The notes beneath the pieces are model-generated. The model did not search any database and was not told where the DNA came from. It worked only from the letters and a program-made list of their open reading frames with translations. Positions 17,601 to 26,595 of a DNA stretch of 58,754 nucleotides are shown here, piece by piece. The stretch spans positions 1 through 58,754 of the forward strand of contig JAAVZI010000066.1 of NCBI GenBank assembly GCA_022791575.1. Reading direction: 5' to 3'. Made by a program: the position numbers and the translations under genes. Within the stretch, counting starts at the first letter, position 1. Each line of letters opens with the position of its first letter. This DNA is from Lachnospiraceae bacterium. Its GTDB lineage: Bacteria; Bacillota; Clostridia; Lachnospirales; Lachnospiraceae.

Positions 17601-18122
17601 CAGTTCCAAGAAGAAATTACCTGTACCGAAGATTTCCTCATATTCTTTGGCAGCACGCTTTGCTTCTTCATACATGGTCTTCACCAGATAGCTCTGCACT
17701 TCACCAGCTAAACAAGCGCTGAGGGCAATTATTCCCTCATGATACTCTCTTAATACATCCTTATCCACACGGGGCTTATAATAGAAACCTTCTGTAAATC
17801 CCCTAGACACAATTTTCATCAGGTTGGCATACCCCTTGTTATTCTCTGCCAGCAAAACCAAATGGTAGTAGCGTTCACCGCTTCCCCCTTCTTTATCAAA
17901 TCTGGAACCAGGCGCTACGTAGACCTCACAGCCAATAATCGGCTTAATTCCTTCTGCTTTCGCCGCCCGATAAAAATCAATCACACCATACATGGCTCCA
18001 TGATCTGTAATTGCCGCACTGTCCATTCCCAGTTCTTTTACTCTGGCTACATATTCCTTAATCTTGTTAGATCCGTCTAACAGGCTGTATTCTGTATGCA
18101 CATGTAAATGTGTAAAATTCAT
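14640..18122 (-). CDS. dnaE: DNA polymerase III alpha subunit (DnaE)
   Basis: Replicative polymerase of the DnaE class, 1160 aa. It has an N-terminal PHP domain (FTHLHVHTEYSLLDGS), the palm with catalytic aspartates in MPDIDIDFCFERRQEV, the helix-hairpin-helix region, and an OB fold near 985-1075 (AKVIVGGMITAKKTMVTKTS). In Firmicutes DnaE usually extends primers for PolC or serves in repair. The start ATG is one base after the marR stop, and its AAGGAG site lies within marR, so translation of the two is linked. pfkA follows. Confidence 0.98.
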   Translation of the reverse strand: MNFTHLHVHTEYSLLDGSNKIKEYVARVKELGMDSAAITDHGAMYGVIDFYRAAKAEGIKPIIGCEVYVAPGSRFDKEGGSGERYYHLVLLAENNKGYANLMKIVSRGFTEGFYYKPRVDKDVLREYHEGIIALSACLAGEVQSYLVKTMYEEAKRAAKEYEEIFGTGNFFLELQDHGIAEQHMVNPQLVRLSQETGLELVATNDVHYTYREDEQAHDMLLCIQTGKKLSDENRMRYEGGQYYVKAAEEMEALFPYAPEAIKNTVKIAQRCHVEIEFGVRKLPKYDVPEGYTSWEYLNKLCQEGLERRYGQASEELKERMQYELETIHSMGFVDYFLIVWDFINFAKKNGISVGPGRGSAAGSIVSYCLSITDIDPIKYSLLFERFLNPERVSMPDIDIDFCFERRQEVIDYVVEKYGKDRVVQIVTFGTMAAKGVIRDVGRVMDLPYSFVDGIAKMIPNEPGKTITIAGALKMNPEFKAAYDSDEQIRYLVDMSQKLEGLPRHTSMHAAGVVISQKAVDEYVPLSRASDGSITTQFTMTTLEELGLLKMDFLGLRTLTVIQNAENLVNRQRKAGKERLDMSRIDYDDKKVLASIATGRTDGIFQLESGGMKSFMRELNPQSLEDIIAGVSLYRPGPMDFIPQYIKGKNNQDSISYETPLLEPILAPTYGCIVYQEQVMQIVRELAGYTLGRSDLVRRAMSKKKVDVMVKERQNFIYGNEEEGVPGCLSRGVDEKTANHIFDSMMDFARYAFNKSHAAAYAVVAYQTAYLKYYYPVEFMAALLTSVIDNNNKVSEYVLSCRQMGIRILTPDVNEGEWEFSVTKQGIRYALSAIKSIGKNVIDRMVEERNANGKFKSLHDFIDRMYGNEMNRRALENLIKAGALDSLGGTRKQYTHIYAQMLEQTAQEKKSAMTGQMSLFDMMQEEEKEQYELKLPDVGEFEEEVLLAFEKEVLGVYISGHPLEKYEQMWKKGITNDTSDFLINEETNETAVRDGAKVIVGGMITAKKTMVTKTSKMMAFITIEDLLGTVEVLVFPRDYEKYTKYLQMDEKVFVKGRVSAEDEKDAKLICESVIPFEQVPRELWLQFPTKEDYQKQESGVLELLKETEGADSVVIYVASPRAMKRFPPNRNIQITKPLLENLYEKLGEGNVKVVEKDIEKL

Positions 18123-18123
18123 C

Positions 18124-18561
18124 TTAACCCTGCTCCTTTAAAAATGTGTAAAGATTTGTTAGGGCATTCTCCAAAACCCTGCACTGTTCCTCATCCAATC
18201 CCTCGACTGCTGCCGCTGCCATTTCTTCATGAAATTTCTTATTCATTCTGTAGACATCTCTGCCGCTGGCTGACAAAGACAGCAGAACTACACGGCGGTC
18301 TTCTGTACTTCTTACCCGCAGCACATATCCCTTTTTTACCAAATTGTTGATCGCGATTGTCAGGGTTCCCACGGTTACGGACATAGCCTTAGCAACCATA
18401 GACATATTTTTAGGCTGGTCTATTCCTATGGCATTGATCACGCGAAGATCATTATTTGTAAGATTACTATATTCATTTCTTAAGATAACTTTCTGCTCCA
18501 TGGTCAGTATTTCATTAAACAATCGATTCAGACTTCCCAGAAACATATGGTCAAGCTCCAT
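18124..18561 (-). CDS. MarR family transcriptional regulator
   Basis: A 145-aa winged helix-turn-helix protein: NNDLRVINAIGIDQPKNMSMVAKAMSVTVGTLTIAINNLV is the recognition helix region and RSTEDRRVVLLSLSASGRDVY is the wing. N- and C-terminal helices dimerise. The ligand is unknown. It is the first gene of a transcript that continues into dnaE, pfkA and trmH, an odd place for a MarR protein, which would normally control itself and a neighbour. A divergent cyclase gene starts 211 bases away. AAAGGCGG precedes the ATG. Confidence 0.95.
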   Translation of the reverse strand: MELDHMFLGSLNRLFNEILTMEQKVILRNEYSNLTNNDLRVINAIGIDQPKNMSMVAKAMSVTVGTLTIAINNLVKKGYVLRVRSTEDRRVVLLSLSASGRDVYRMNKKFHEEMAAAAVEGLDEEQCRVLENALTNLYTFLKEQG

Positions 18562-18616
18562 AGCTTACCGCCTTTCCTTTGTACAGGTCTCTTCCGCTCC
18601 CTGAACTTTTAGTATT

Positions 18617-18645
18617 AGTATACACCATAATTTAGAAATGAACAA
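18617..18645 (-). promoter_or_regulatory. Sigma-A promoter of the marR operon
   Basis: On the minus strand TTGTTC and TATACT stand 17 bases apart, about 55 bases before marR. The -10 box lies in a partly symmetric AT-rich stretch (GTATACTAATAC) that might bind the MarR protein itself. Confidence 0.75.
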
Positions 18646-18699
18646 GTTATGCACCTTCTATTTTTTTCTCAAAATGTCAAAAATTAACAATATTAACAA

Positions 18700-18729
18700 T
18701 TAACATTGCAATTTTTAACACTTTATACT
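18700..18729 (+). promoter_or_regulatory. Promoter of the diguanylate cyclase gene, with TTAACA repeats
   Basis: TTAACA and TATACT are 18 bases apart, ending 42 bases before the gene. TTAACA occurs three times in a row between 18684 and 18705 (the last is the proposed -35 box) and once more at 18715-18720. The repeats may be a regulator site. Confidence 0.5.
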
Positions 18730-18771
18730 AGAATAGAGCTATATATAAAATAGATTAGCGGAGATCCAATT

Positions 18772-20640
18772 ATGATAAGAGCGAAAATTAATAAAAAAAA
18801 TCGAATGAAAATAGTATTTGTTACTATTATTGTAATATGCACACTTGTTCTTACTTTTATCTGGTTCAGCAACCGCCTGCATGTAATTACCTCTGATACC
18901 AATAACTCATTCTTACAGGAAACATCCAGCCATCAGGCTACACTTTTTAATACAAAACTACAGGATCAGCTGACTATACTGGAATCCCTTGCCAAGCAAT
19001 TTTCAGTTGTAGATTTTAATAACTATACCGAATTAAAAAATGCCGTTTTAGGACTTCAGGACGTGGGCGATTTTAAACAGCTGACCGTAGCCAATTCTTC
19101 TGGAGCCTGTATCGGTAACAACAATACATATTCCGCAAATATATCGAGAAAACACTATTTCCAGGCTGCACTCAAAGGCGAGCCTACTGTTTCTAATGGC
19201 ATAGACGTAGATACACTCGGAGAGGATATCTTGGCTCTTTCTGTACCAATTTATCAGAAAAACAAGATCGTCGGCGTTCTAACTGGCACCTATGACCGTT
19301 CGGTATTAGATTCCTTATTCAGCACCACCATGTTTAACGGAAAAGGATATACCTATATCATTGATTCCGCCGGCAATATTATAGTTAAAACACCTAATGT
19401 TAATTCTCTTGTCAAAGGCAGGAACTATTTTGATTTTATTAAAGAAGCGGAACTTCTTACAGATATTTCCTATGATGATATTGTACAAGATTTTTCACAT
19501 GGTAATTCTAACACCTTTCATTACAAATTGGGCTCTCAGGAACGTTATGCAGCCTACTCTCCAATTGGTCTGCATGACTGGTATGCTGTTTCAGAAATAA
19601 CAAATGATGTTATAATTAGTCAGACACAGGATCTTAGCTTTATCACAACCATTCTTGTATCTGTTTTAGCTGCTGTTTTATTTCTTATCTTTCTTGTCAT
19701 ACTATCTACTGTACAAAAAGCAGAGAGTGCTATGATGAAAAACGAACGTTTGAAATTAATTAACGCCCAGGACCAGTCCGTTATTTTTGATTATGATATT
19801 CATTCAAAAATCCTCGAATTATCTGGTGATACCTCATTCATATTCGGCGCGGATTATCCCAATACAGCTCCTGTTAATGTAGAATTTTTTAAGCAAAAGT
19901 TCCACCCAGATGATACTTCTACCTTTGACAAATTTCTGCAGACCTTTGCCGATGGTGACATTTATAATTCCTTTGAATTTCGTTTCCGCTGTGAAGATGA
20001 ACATTATTATTGGCTGCGTTTCTCTTCGACTTTAGTGAAAAAAGACAAAATCCCTACTAAACTGGTAGGAAATATTGTAAATGTAGAAACACAGAAAACA
20101 CAGGAATTGTCTCTAAAACAAGAAGCAGAACATGATCCGCTGACTGGGCTTCTGAACAAAAAGGCAATGGCATATTATGTTGAAGAGTTTTTACAGAAGC
20201 AAAACAATGATTCCATTCATGCCTTGTTCATTATTGATCTTGATAATTTTAAGGGGGTCAATGATACACTGGGGCATGTATTCGGTGATAAAGTCCTGCT
20301 GGATGCCGCTTCCAAACTCACTCGTGTATTTTCTGAAAAAGATTTTATCGGACGAATCGGCGGGGACGAGTTTGCTGCATTTTTGAATTTATCTGCATTT
20401 GATAGTCTGGCAAATGCCCGAAGAATTATTAACCAAAAGGGGGCTTCACTTACAAAGACCATTCATGAAACCTATAAGGGTCAGAACGGCCTGGAGGTTA
20501 CTGTTTCAGCAAGTATCGGTATTGCCATTTACAACATTGATGGAAATAATTATCTCAGTTTATATAATAATGCAGATCAGGCCTTATATGAATCTAAGAA
20601 AAATGGCAAAAACAGTTATCATTTCTACAGTCAGCCCTGA
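18772..20640 (+). CDS. Membrane diguanylate cyclase: Cache, PAS and GGDEF domains
   Basis: A 622-aa enzyme that makes cyclic di-GMP from GTP. Membrane segment 1 (about 12-32), an external double-Cache sensor (35-280), membrane segment 2 (about 285-308), a PAS-like domain (320-440) and a C-terminal GGDEF domain (452-622) follow in order. DPLTGLLN starts at 455 and the active site GGDEF is intact at 530-534. The inhibitory I-site is lost: the position expected for RxxD reads SEKD. The enzyme should therefore be active and not product-inhibited at that site. It is followed after 41 bases by an orphan solute-binding lipoprotein, which may feed it a signal. Confidence 0.94.
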   Translation: MIRAKINKKNRMKIVFVTIIVICTLVLTFIWFSNRLHVITSDTNNSFLQETSSHQATLFNTKLQDQLTILESLAKQFSVVDFNNYTELKNAVLGLQDVGDFKQLTVANSSGACIGNNNTYSANISRKHYFQAALKGEPTVSNGIDVDTLGEDILALSVPIYQKNKIVGVLTGTYDRSVLDSLFSTTMFNGKGYTYIIDSAGNIIVKTPNVNSLVKGRNYFDFIKEAELLTDISYDDIVQDFSHGNSNTFHYKLGSQERYAAYSPIGLHDWYAVSEITNDVIISQTQDLSFITTILVSVLAAVLFLIFLVILSTVQKAESAMMKNERLKLINAQDQSVIFDYDIHSKILELSGDTSFIFGADYPNTAPVNVEFFKQKFHPDDTSTFDKFLQTFADGDIYNSFEFRFRCEDEHYYWLRFSSTLVKKDKIPTKLVGNIVNVETQKTQELSLKQEAEHDPLTGLLNKKAMAYYVEEFLQKQNNDSIHALFIIDLDNFKGVNDTLGHVFGDKVLLDAASKLTRVFSEKDFIGRIGGDEFAAFLNLSAFDSLANARRIINQKGASLTKTIHETYKGQNGLEVTVSASIGIAIYNIDGNNYLSLYNNADQALYESKKNGKNSYHFYSQP

Positions 20641-20681
20641 CAGACATTTACCCATTCGCATGAATGGCAAAGGAGGATTTT

Positions 20682-21761
20682 ATGACCAAAAAGCACAAAT
20701 GGATATCAGCTCTACTAGCCGGCTTGCTTATGACCGGCTGTACCTCGGGAGACAAAGTAAATACAAAGCCTAAGAATTCGGCTACTGATAAACCGACTGC
20801 CTCGGAGCAGAATCATATTAATGTCAATACAAAGATTGAAGTACCTAAGCGGATTGACGGAACCATTACCCTATCTTTGGGCTTTTCTACCAGTTTGGCA
20901 GATCCTCGCGGCACTGCTAGTGAACAGTTTAAAAACGAAGTGGAAGAAAAGACGAATGGTACGGTAAAAATTAGTCTATATCCAGATTCTCAGAAAGGCA
21001 GCGACAATGAATTAATTACTGCGCTGACTTTAGGTACGGTTGATATGACGGTTTCTTCTGCCGGCAACTTTACTGGTTATGTCAATGAAGTCGGGATTTC
21101 TGCCCTGCCATTTTTATTTGAAGAATTTGAAAATGCCTGGAAATTCATGGACAGCGATATTGTAGCAGATATTAACAAAAACCTGGAAGAATTCAACATC
21201 CATGTTCTAGCTCACTTTGATAATGGCTTTCGTTGTGTTACAACCAACAAAAAACCTATTTTAACACCAGAAGATTTGTCAGGACTAAATATACGCACTC
21301 CAGATAATGCGGTAGTCAAAGAAACTATGTCTGCACTTGGCGCATTGCCGCAGACATTGGGCTTCTCAGAATTATATGAAGCTTTAGAAAATGGAACCTT
21401 TGATGCACAAGAAAACCCCATTCCGATTATCTATAATAATCAGTTTTATAAAGTACAGAAGTATCTAGCTATTACCAACCATAGCTATGATGCCATGCCC
21501 TTCGTAATTTCACAAGCGGCCTGGGAATCTTTAACAAAAGAAGAGCAAAATATCATGGAGGAAGCAGCAGTTCATGCACAGACAGCGAATCGAAATCTAA
21601 TTAAACAGCAGACCGAAGAATATATCAGCAAATTGGAAGCTGAAGGCATGACCATTACTTATCCTGATTTGGAAGCATTTAAACGTAAAACAGAAACTGT
21701 AAAAACATTTTTTAATTATAATAAAGAGCTGCTGGAATCTGTGACTGCATTTATTGAGTAG
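20682..21761 (+). CDS. DctP-type TRAP solute-binding lipoprotein, orphan
   Basis: A 359-aa extracytoplasmic binding protein of the DctP family. The start at 20682 follows AAAGGAGGATTTT; an upstream in-frame ATG at 20664 lacks this. MTKKHKWISALLAGLLMTGC is a lipoprotein signal with the anchoring cysteine at 20. The binding domain shows the family pattern: LSLGFSTSLADPRGTASEQF, GTVDMTVSSAGNFTGYV, GLNIRTPDN, and the conserved LGFSELYEALENGTFDAQENP. No TRAP membrane subunits (DctQ, DctM) are nearby. The pairing with a Cache-GGDEF protein suggests a sensory accessory role, which is inference. Confidence 0.93.
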   Translation: MTKKHKWISALLAGLLMTGCTSGDKVNTKPKNSATDKPTASEQNHINVNTKIEVPKRIDGTITLSLGFSTSLADPRGTASEQFKNEVEEKTNGTVKISLYPDSQKGSDNELITALTLGTVDMTVSSAGNFTGYVNEVGISALPFLFEEFENAWKFMDSDIVADINKNLEEFNIHVLAHFDNGFRCVTTNKKPILTPEDLSGLNIRTPDNAVVKETMSALGALPQTLGFSELYEALENGTFDAQENPIPIIYNNQFYKVQKYLAITNHSYDAMPFVISQAAWESLTKEEQNIMEEAAVHAQTANRNLIKQQTEEYISKLEAEGMTITYPDLEAFKRKTETVKTFFNYNKELLESVTAFIE

Positions 21762-21788
21762 AACTTAAAGAACATAAAAGATTATAAG

Positions 21789-21852
21789 AAAAGCACTAAC
21801 ATTGTTGTTTGATCTTACTTTGAAAGTTTATCATCTGCTGTTAGTGCTTTTT
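21789..21852. terminator. Bidirectional terminator between dctP and the ATPase operon
   Basis: AAAAGCACTAAC and GTTAGTGCTTTT form a 12-bp stem around a 39-base loop. T runs flank it on both strands, fitting the convergent genes on either side. Confidence 0.75.
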
Positions 21853-21867
21853 GTTTGTTTTCTATTT

Positions 21868-22485
21868 TTACAATCCCTGCATACGCTTAATTACTTTTAG
21901 CCTTGTGAATTCCTCTCGCTCCTTCTCCTCCAGAGCATTCGTAATTGTTCTTACCCGCTCTTCATAACTAGGAATTGTAATATTCTTTAAAGCATTGGCC
22001 CGTTTTTGCGTTTTCTTTATGTTAACTGCCAACCGGTAAGCTGAGTTCTCTACCATAGACAAACGGATCGTCAGCTCCTTTACCTTTTCAAAACATACCC
22101 TGGCTGCATTCAGGCTTTCATTCGTTCCATAATAGGAACTACAAGGTTTTAATGGTTCCTGATTCGCTTCGACCAACGGTATTTCGGTTCCCATAATACT
22201 TCTGGTTTTAATTCGAATGGATTGTTCTACTGGTACACAATGGGCAATCGTTTCGACACTATGGATACCCATTTCGATATTGGCCGTCTGCAGAGCCTGA
22301 TATGCCTTGCGGAACACATAATCAATCTCAGACTGAATATCCTTGGCCTGGTCAATCAGCTCCATCAATTCCCGAATCAGAATATTTCTTTTTTTATCCA
22401 TCAGTTCATATCCCTGTCTGGCCAGAGCAAGGGAATTCTTGGCCAGTATCAGATTTCCCTTAGTAGGAAAACTTCGTGGGTCCAT
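21868..22485 (-). CDS. ntpD: V-type ATPase subunit D
   Basis: Central-shaft subunit of the A/V-type ATPase. The 205-aa protein begins with TKGNLILAKNSLALARQGYELMDKKRNIL and is mostly coiled coil that turns inside the A3B3 head. Last gene of the operon, 18 bases after subunit B. GAAAGAAGGTG precedes the ATG. A normal family length. Confidence 0.96.
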   Translation of the reverse strand: MDPRSFPTKGNLILAKNSLALARQGYELMDKKRNILIRELMELIDQAKDIQSEIDYVFRKAYQALQTANIEMGIHSVETIAHCVPVEQSIRIKTRSIMGTEIPLVEANQEPLKPCSSYYGTNESLNAARVCFEKVKELTIRLSMVENSAYRLAVNIKKTQKRANALKNITIPSYEERVRTITNALEEKEREEFTRLKVIKRMQGL

Positions 22486-22503
22486 ATTGCACCTTCTTTC
22501 TGT

Positions 22504-23883
22504 TTACTCTTCGGCACCATAAAATTCATCCAGAATCTTTGTATTGATTCTATCCAACTCTTCTCTAGGAAGCATACGAAGAAGCTCCCAGCCTTTATCC
22601 AGTGTCTCGTAGATCGTCCGGTTCTCTTCCTCATTCTGTCTTACAAATTCTCTCTCAAAGCTCTCACCAAATTCCAGATATTTTTTATCAAGAGGAGACA
22701 ATTCATCTTCTCCAATAACCGATGCTAAGGCTCTGGCATCTCCCACCCTGGCATAACAGGAAAATAACTGATTGGCCACGTCCTGATGATCCTTTCTCGT
22801 AAATCCTTCTCCAATACCATCTTTCATCAAACGAGACAGAGACGGCAGAACATTAATAGGCGGATATACCCCCTGTCCATGAAGGGTTCGGTCTAATACG
22901 ATCTGTCCTTCTGTAATATACCCAGTAAGGTCAGGAATAGGATGGGTAATATCATCATTCGGCATAGTTAATATAGGTATCTGCGTGACTGACCCCCCAC
23001 TTCCTCTTATAATGCCTGCCCGCTCATAGATCGTAGCAAACTCACTATAAAGATAACCCGGATATCCTTTTCTGGAAGGGATTTCTCCCTTTGAAGAAGA
23101 GACTTCTCTAAGTGCTTCTGCAAAAGCTGTCATGTCCGTCAGAATAACCAGAATATGCATTCCCTTTTCAAATGCCAAGTATTCTGCTGCCGTCAAAGCA
23201 ACTTTTGGTGTAATCAGACGTTCCACCACCGGATCATCTGCCAGATTCAAAAACATTGCCACATGATCAGATACGCCGCTTTCCTCAAACGTTCGGCGGA
23301 AATAATCTGCCACATCATACTTCACACCCATAGCAGCAAATACTATTGCAAATTCTTCCTCAGAATCCTCTCCCAGCGAAGCCTGCTTTACAATCTGTGC
23401 TGCCAGCTGGTCATGAGGCAGTCCATTTCCAGAAAAGATAGGCAGCTTCTGACCTCGAATCAGAGTAGTCAGGCCGTCGATCGCTGAAATTCCCGTACGA
23501 ATATAATTTCTAGGATACTCTCGAGAAACCGGATTCATCGGCAAGCCATTGACATTTCTTCTCGTCTCCGCGACAATTGGTCCAAATCCATCTACTGGTT
23601 GGCCGACGCCGTTAAACGTACGCCCTAGAATGGAAGGCGCAAGACCGATCTTCATTGGTTCCCCTGTCAGCCTTGTATGTGTATTACGCAATGACATATT
23701 GTCAGAACCCTCAAATACCTGAATCACGGCTCTGTCATTATAGACTTCAACAATGCGGCCCAGACGATTATCCTTCCCATCTACCGTAATTTCTACAATC
23801 TCCTCGTAAGATGCATCATTGATCCCTTCCAGCACGACCAGAGGGCCATTCACTTCGCTCAATCCCAAATATTCTATTGACAT
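22504..23883 (-). CDS. ntpB: V-type ATPase subunit B
   Basis: Non-catalytic head subunit, 459 aa. The nucleotide loop is degenerate ([14 protein letters not shown]), as always in B subunits. [18 protein letters not shown] starts the beta barrel; [16 protein letters not shown] and [18 protein letters not shown] lie at the interface with A. It comes 12 bases after subunit A. Confidence 0.98.
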   Translation of the reverse strand: MSIEYLGLSEVNGPLVVLEGINDASYEEIVEITVDGKDNRLGRIVEVYNDRAVIQVFEGSDNMSLRNTHTRLTGEPMKIGLAPSILGRTFNGVGQPVDGFGPIVAETRRNVNGLPMNPVSREYPRNYIRTGISAIDGLTTLIRGQKLPIFSGNGLPHDQLAAQIVKQASLGEDSEEEFAIVFAAMGVKYDVADYFRRTFEESGVSDHVAMFLNLADDPVVERLITPKVALTAAEYLAFEKGMHILVILTDMTAFAEALREVSSSKGEIPSRKGYPGYLYSEFATIYERAGIIRGSGGSVTQIPILTMPNDDITHPIPDLTGYITEGQIVLDRTLHGQGVYPPINVLPSLSRLMKDGIGEGFTRKDHQDVANQLFSCYARVGDARALASVIGEDELSPLDKKYLEFGESFEREFVRQNEEENRTIYETLDKGWELLRMLPREELDRINTKILDEFYGAEE

Positions 23884-23895
23884 CTCATGACCTCC

Positions 23896-25674
23896 CTATC
23901 CATTCTGCTCCATAATGTTATTATAAAAATCATCCACTGCGTTTGTATAATCCCGAAATTTCTCCAGCTCCTTATTAGGAATATCATATTTAATTGCAAT
24001 AACCCGCTCGAATATATCACTTTCCTTCAGCACCGACATAGGCATACCCATAGCAACAAGACTCTTGCATTTTTGATATAGATACAGAATAATCTTCATC
24101 ATTTCACACTGTTTTTTCATTGGTACACAGGTATCCTCTGGATGAAACGCATTCTGCTGCAGAAATCCCAGACGGATCACTCGCGCGATCTCCAGAACCA
24201 ACTTCTGATCATCTGGAAGCACATCACTTCCAATCAGCTTAACAATCTCCATCAAACTGCTTTCCTGGTTTAAAAGTGCCATAATCCGATTCCGGTATTC
24301 AACAAAATCAGGTGATACCTGATCCCTATACCAGGAAGACAGATCTCCCAAATATTCACTATAACTGGTCAGCCAGTGGATCGCCGGGAAATGTCTTGCA
24401 TAAGCAAGCGACTTATCCAGTCCCCAGAAACAGCGCACAAACCGCTTCGTATTCTGTGTAACCGGCTCTGAAAAATCACCGCCCTGCGGAGACACTGCCC
24501 CAATAATAGATACCGAACCTTCTGTTCCATTCAGATTATGCATCATGCCCGCCCGCTCATAGAATCTGGATAACCGAGAAGCCAAATAAGCCGGAAATCC
24601 CTCCTCCGCAGGCATCTCTTCCATTCGACCAGACAGTTCTCTAAGCGCCTCTGCCCATCTGGAAGTGGAATCTGCCATTATTGCTACATCATAGCCCATA
24701 TCCCGATAATATTCTGCCAATGTAATTCCTGTGTAAATGCTGGCTTCACGGGCAGCCACAGGCATATTGGAAGTATTGGCAATCAATACCGTGCGGTCCA
24801 TCAGCGGCTTACCAGACTTCGGGTCAACTAACTCGGAGAAGTCTTCCAGAACCTGAGTCATCTCATTTCCACGCTCCCCGCAGCCGATATAGACAATAAT
24901 GTCCGCATCCGACCACTTTGCAATCTGATGCTGCGTCATGGTCTTGCCAGTTCCGAATCCACCCGGAACGGCTGCTGTACCGCCCTTGGCTATGGGGAAC
25001 AGCGTATCTACGATTCTTTGTCCCGTAATCAGCGGCCTGTTTGCTGTAAATCGACTCTTTGCTGGTCTTGGCACACGAATCGGCCATTTCTGCGCCAGAG
25101 TTAGCTCATATTCCTTCCCATCATCCAACGCCAGCACTACTATTGTATCCTTAATCGTATACTCTCCATCTGGCATAATTTTAATGACTGTTCCTGCCAC
25201 ATCTGGCGGCACCATAGATTTGTGTACAATAGCAGAACTTTCCTGTACCTCTGCAAATATGGTACCGCCGGTCACCATATCACCTGTCTTTACGATAATT
25301 TTGGTTTTCCAAAGTTTTTCTTCGTCAAGACTGCTGACCGTTAATCCTCTTCCGATAAATGCCCCGCTTTTTCTAGCGATCTCTGATAAAGGTCTTTCAA
25401 TTCCGTCAAATATATTATTCAGGATACCCGGTCCCAGCGTAACTGCTAATGGACTTCCTGTGCCTTCCACCAGCTCTCCAGGCATCATTTCTGTTGTTTC
25501 CTCATATACCTGAACTGTAGTCATATCTCTGGTCAAGCTGATTACTTCACCAACCAGCTTTTTCTTACCGACATATACCATTTCTGACATTTTAAACAAA
25601 GTTTTTCCTTTGATATATACAATAGGTCCATTAATGCCATAGATTCTGGCCGTCCTGTTTTGATTATCTTCCAT
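23896..25674 (-). CDS. ntpA: V-type ATPase catalytic subunit A
   Basis: Catalytic head subunit, 592 aa. The Walker A loop is GGFGTGKT at 238-245, with IYIGCGERGNEMTQVL-like sequence after it (VYIGCGERGNEM). The A-type bulge domain (about 110-190) separates it from F-type beta subunits. MADSTSRWAEALRE and the ESG-like C-terminal helices are present. It overlaps subunit E by 11 bases. It either makes or spends ATP using the ion gradient; in a gut anaerobe hydrolysis or reversible use are both possible. Confidence 0.98.
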   Translation of the reverse strand: MEDNQNRTARIYGINGPIVYIKGKTLFKMSEMVYVGKKKLVGEVISLTRDMTTVQVYEETTEMMPGELVEGTGSPLAVTLGPGILNNIFDGIERPLSEIARKSGAFIGRGLTVSSLDEEKLWKTKIIVKTGDMVTGGTIFAEVQESSAIVHKSMVPPDVAGTVIKIMPDGEYTIKDTIVVLALDDGKEYELTLAQKWPIRVPRPAKSRFTANRPLITGQRIVDTLFPIAKGGTAAVPGGFGTGKTMTQHQIAKWSDADIIVYIGCGERGNEMTQVLEDFSELVDPKSGKPLMDRTVLIANTSNMPVAAREASIYTGITLAEYYRDMGYDVAIMADSTSRWAEALRELSGRMEEMPAEEGFPAYLASRLSRFYERAGMMHNLNGTEGSVSIIGAVSPQGGDFSEPVTQNTKRFVRCFWGLDKSLAYARHFPAIHWLTSYSEYLGDLSSWYRDQVSPDFVEYRNRIMALLNQESSLMEIVKLIGSDVLPDDQKLVLEIARVIRLGFLQQNAFHPEDTCVPMKKQCEMMKIILYLYQKCKSLVAMGMPMSVLKESDIFERVIAIKYDIPNKELEKFRDYTNAVDDFYNNIMEQNG

Positions 25675-26254
25675 TTGTTTCTCCTCCTCCGAAAGAAAAG
25701 CTCTCCATCTTCTCTTTTACTTTCGTTTCAAAAGAGTCATCAATCAGCACATTTCGTTCTGGAAGAACCGCACGGGTTCCGCCTCCAAAGGAATACTCAC
25801 TAATCGTCAAAGGAGCTCCTGTAGCCGCTTCTAGGCTCATAACATGCTCTTGGTCCGCTGGATCAATATAAATAATAATTTGCTCTCCTCTTGCAAATTT
25901 CATCGCCTTACGAATCTGTTTCACAAGAAGACGCTCATATGCCGGTGTTTCCATATACTGGGACAGGCGGTGGTTTACCTCAGAGAACAGTTTCTCTTTC
26001 AGTTCTTCATATCGCTTTGTATATTCATGACGTAAGCGAATCTGTTCTAAGGAAATCACCTTATTCTTCTCCTTGACCAGATTATCCCGTTCCGCTTTCA
26101 GCATGGCCTCCATCTGCTCTTCTTTCATGGCCTTGTACTCCTCAAATTCCTCATCCATGGACTTCTGATAAGCATTAACGGCAGCATCCGCCTTTTTCCT
26201 GGCATCCTCCATTGTCATTTTCTGAAAGTTCTGGAGCTTTTCTTCGTTTGTCAT
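25664..26254 (-). CDS. ntpE: V-type ATPase subunit E
   Basis: Peripheral-stalk subunit, 196 aa. The N-terminal two thirds is a long charged helix (KADAAVNAYQKSMDEEFEEYKAMKEEQ) that pairs with subunit H. The C-terminal globular part (VDPADQEHVMSL-like YIDPADQEHV and GGTRAVLPERNVLIDDSFETKV) caps the head. It overlaps the A gene by 11 bases. Confidence 0.94.
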   Translation of the reverse strand: MTNEEKLQNFQKMTMEDARKKADAAVNAYQKSMDEEFEEYKAMKEEQMEAMLKAERDNLVKEKNKVISLEQIRLRHEYTKRYEELKEKLFSEVNHRLSQYMETPAYERLLVKQIRKAMKFARGEQIIIYIDPADQEHVMSLEAATGAPLTISEYSFGGGTRAVLPERNVLIDDSFETKVKEKMESFSFGGGETNGR

Positions 26255-26270
26255 AAAATCTCACCTTCTT

Positions 26271-26579
26271 CTACAATTTCAAACCGATGGCCTCATTTAC
26301 ATAAGCAGTTATAAAATCGGGTCTACGGCCGGTTCCATGCCTGTCAGGTATCTCAACAATCAATGGTCGGCGCAGTTCTACTTTCTTATCGCTGATTATA
26401 TCAGGATATTTTCTACCCAGTCCTTCTACGATCAGCACAATTCCAATTTCTGGATCAGCTACCGTCTTTTCCAGCGCTTCTTTAAATTCTTGGCGCTCAT
26501 GGACCACTACACTTTCTATACCTGCAAGCCTCATTCCAGTCTGAGTATCGATATTATCGCTAATCAAGAACATTTTCAT
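26271..26579 (-). CDS. V-type ATPase subunit F
   Basis: Small shaft-tip subunit, 102 aa, with a Rossmann-like fold. MKMFLISDNIDTQTGMRLAGI and GIVLIVEGLGRKYPDII are the family patterns. It regulates the A-type motor and binds subunit D. It lies 16 bases after the K gene. It is called NtpG in Enterococcus hirae. Confidence 0.95.
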   Translation of the reverse strand: MKMFLISDNIDTQTGMRLAGIESVVVHERQEFKEALEKTVADPEIGIVLIVEGLGRKYPDIISDKKVELRRPLIVEIPDRHGTGRRPDFITAYVNEAIGLKL

Positions 26580-26595
26580 AATAACGCCTTTCTGA

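Noticed and set aside
24938-25513. 191-codon plus-strand frame opposite the V-ATPase A gene
   Set aside because: Antisense shadow of a strongly conserved catalytic subunit.
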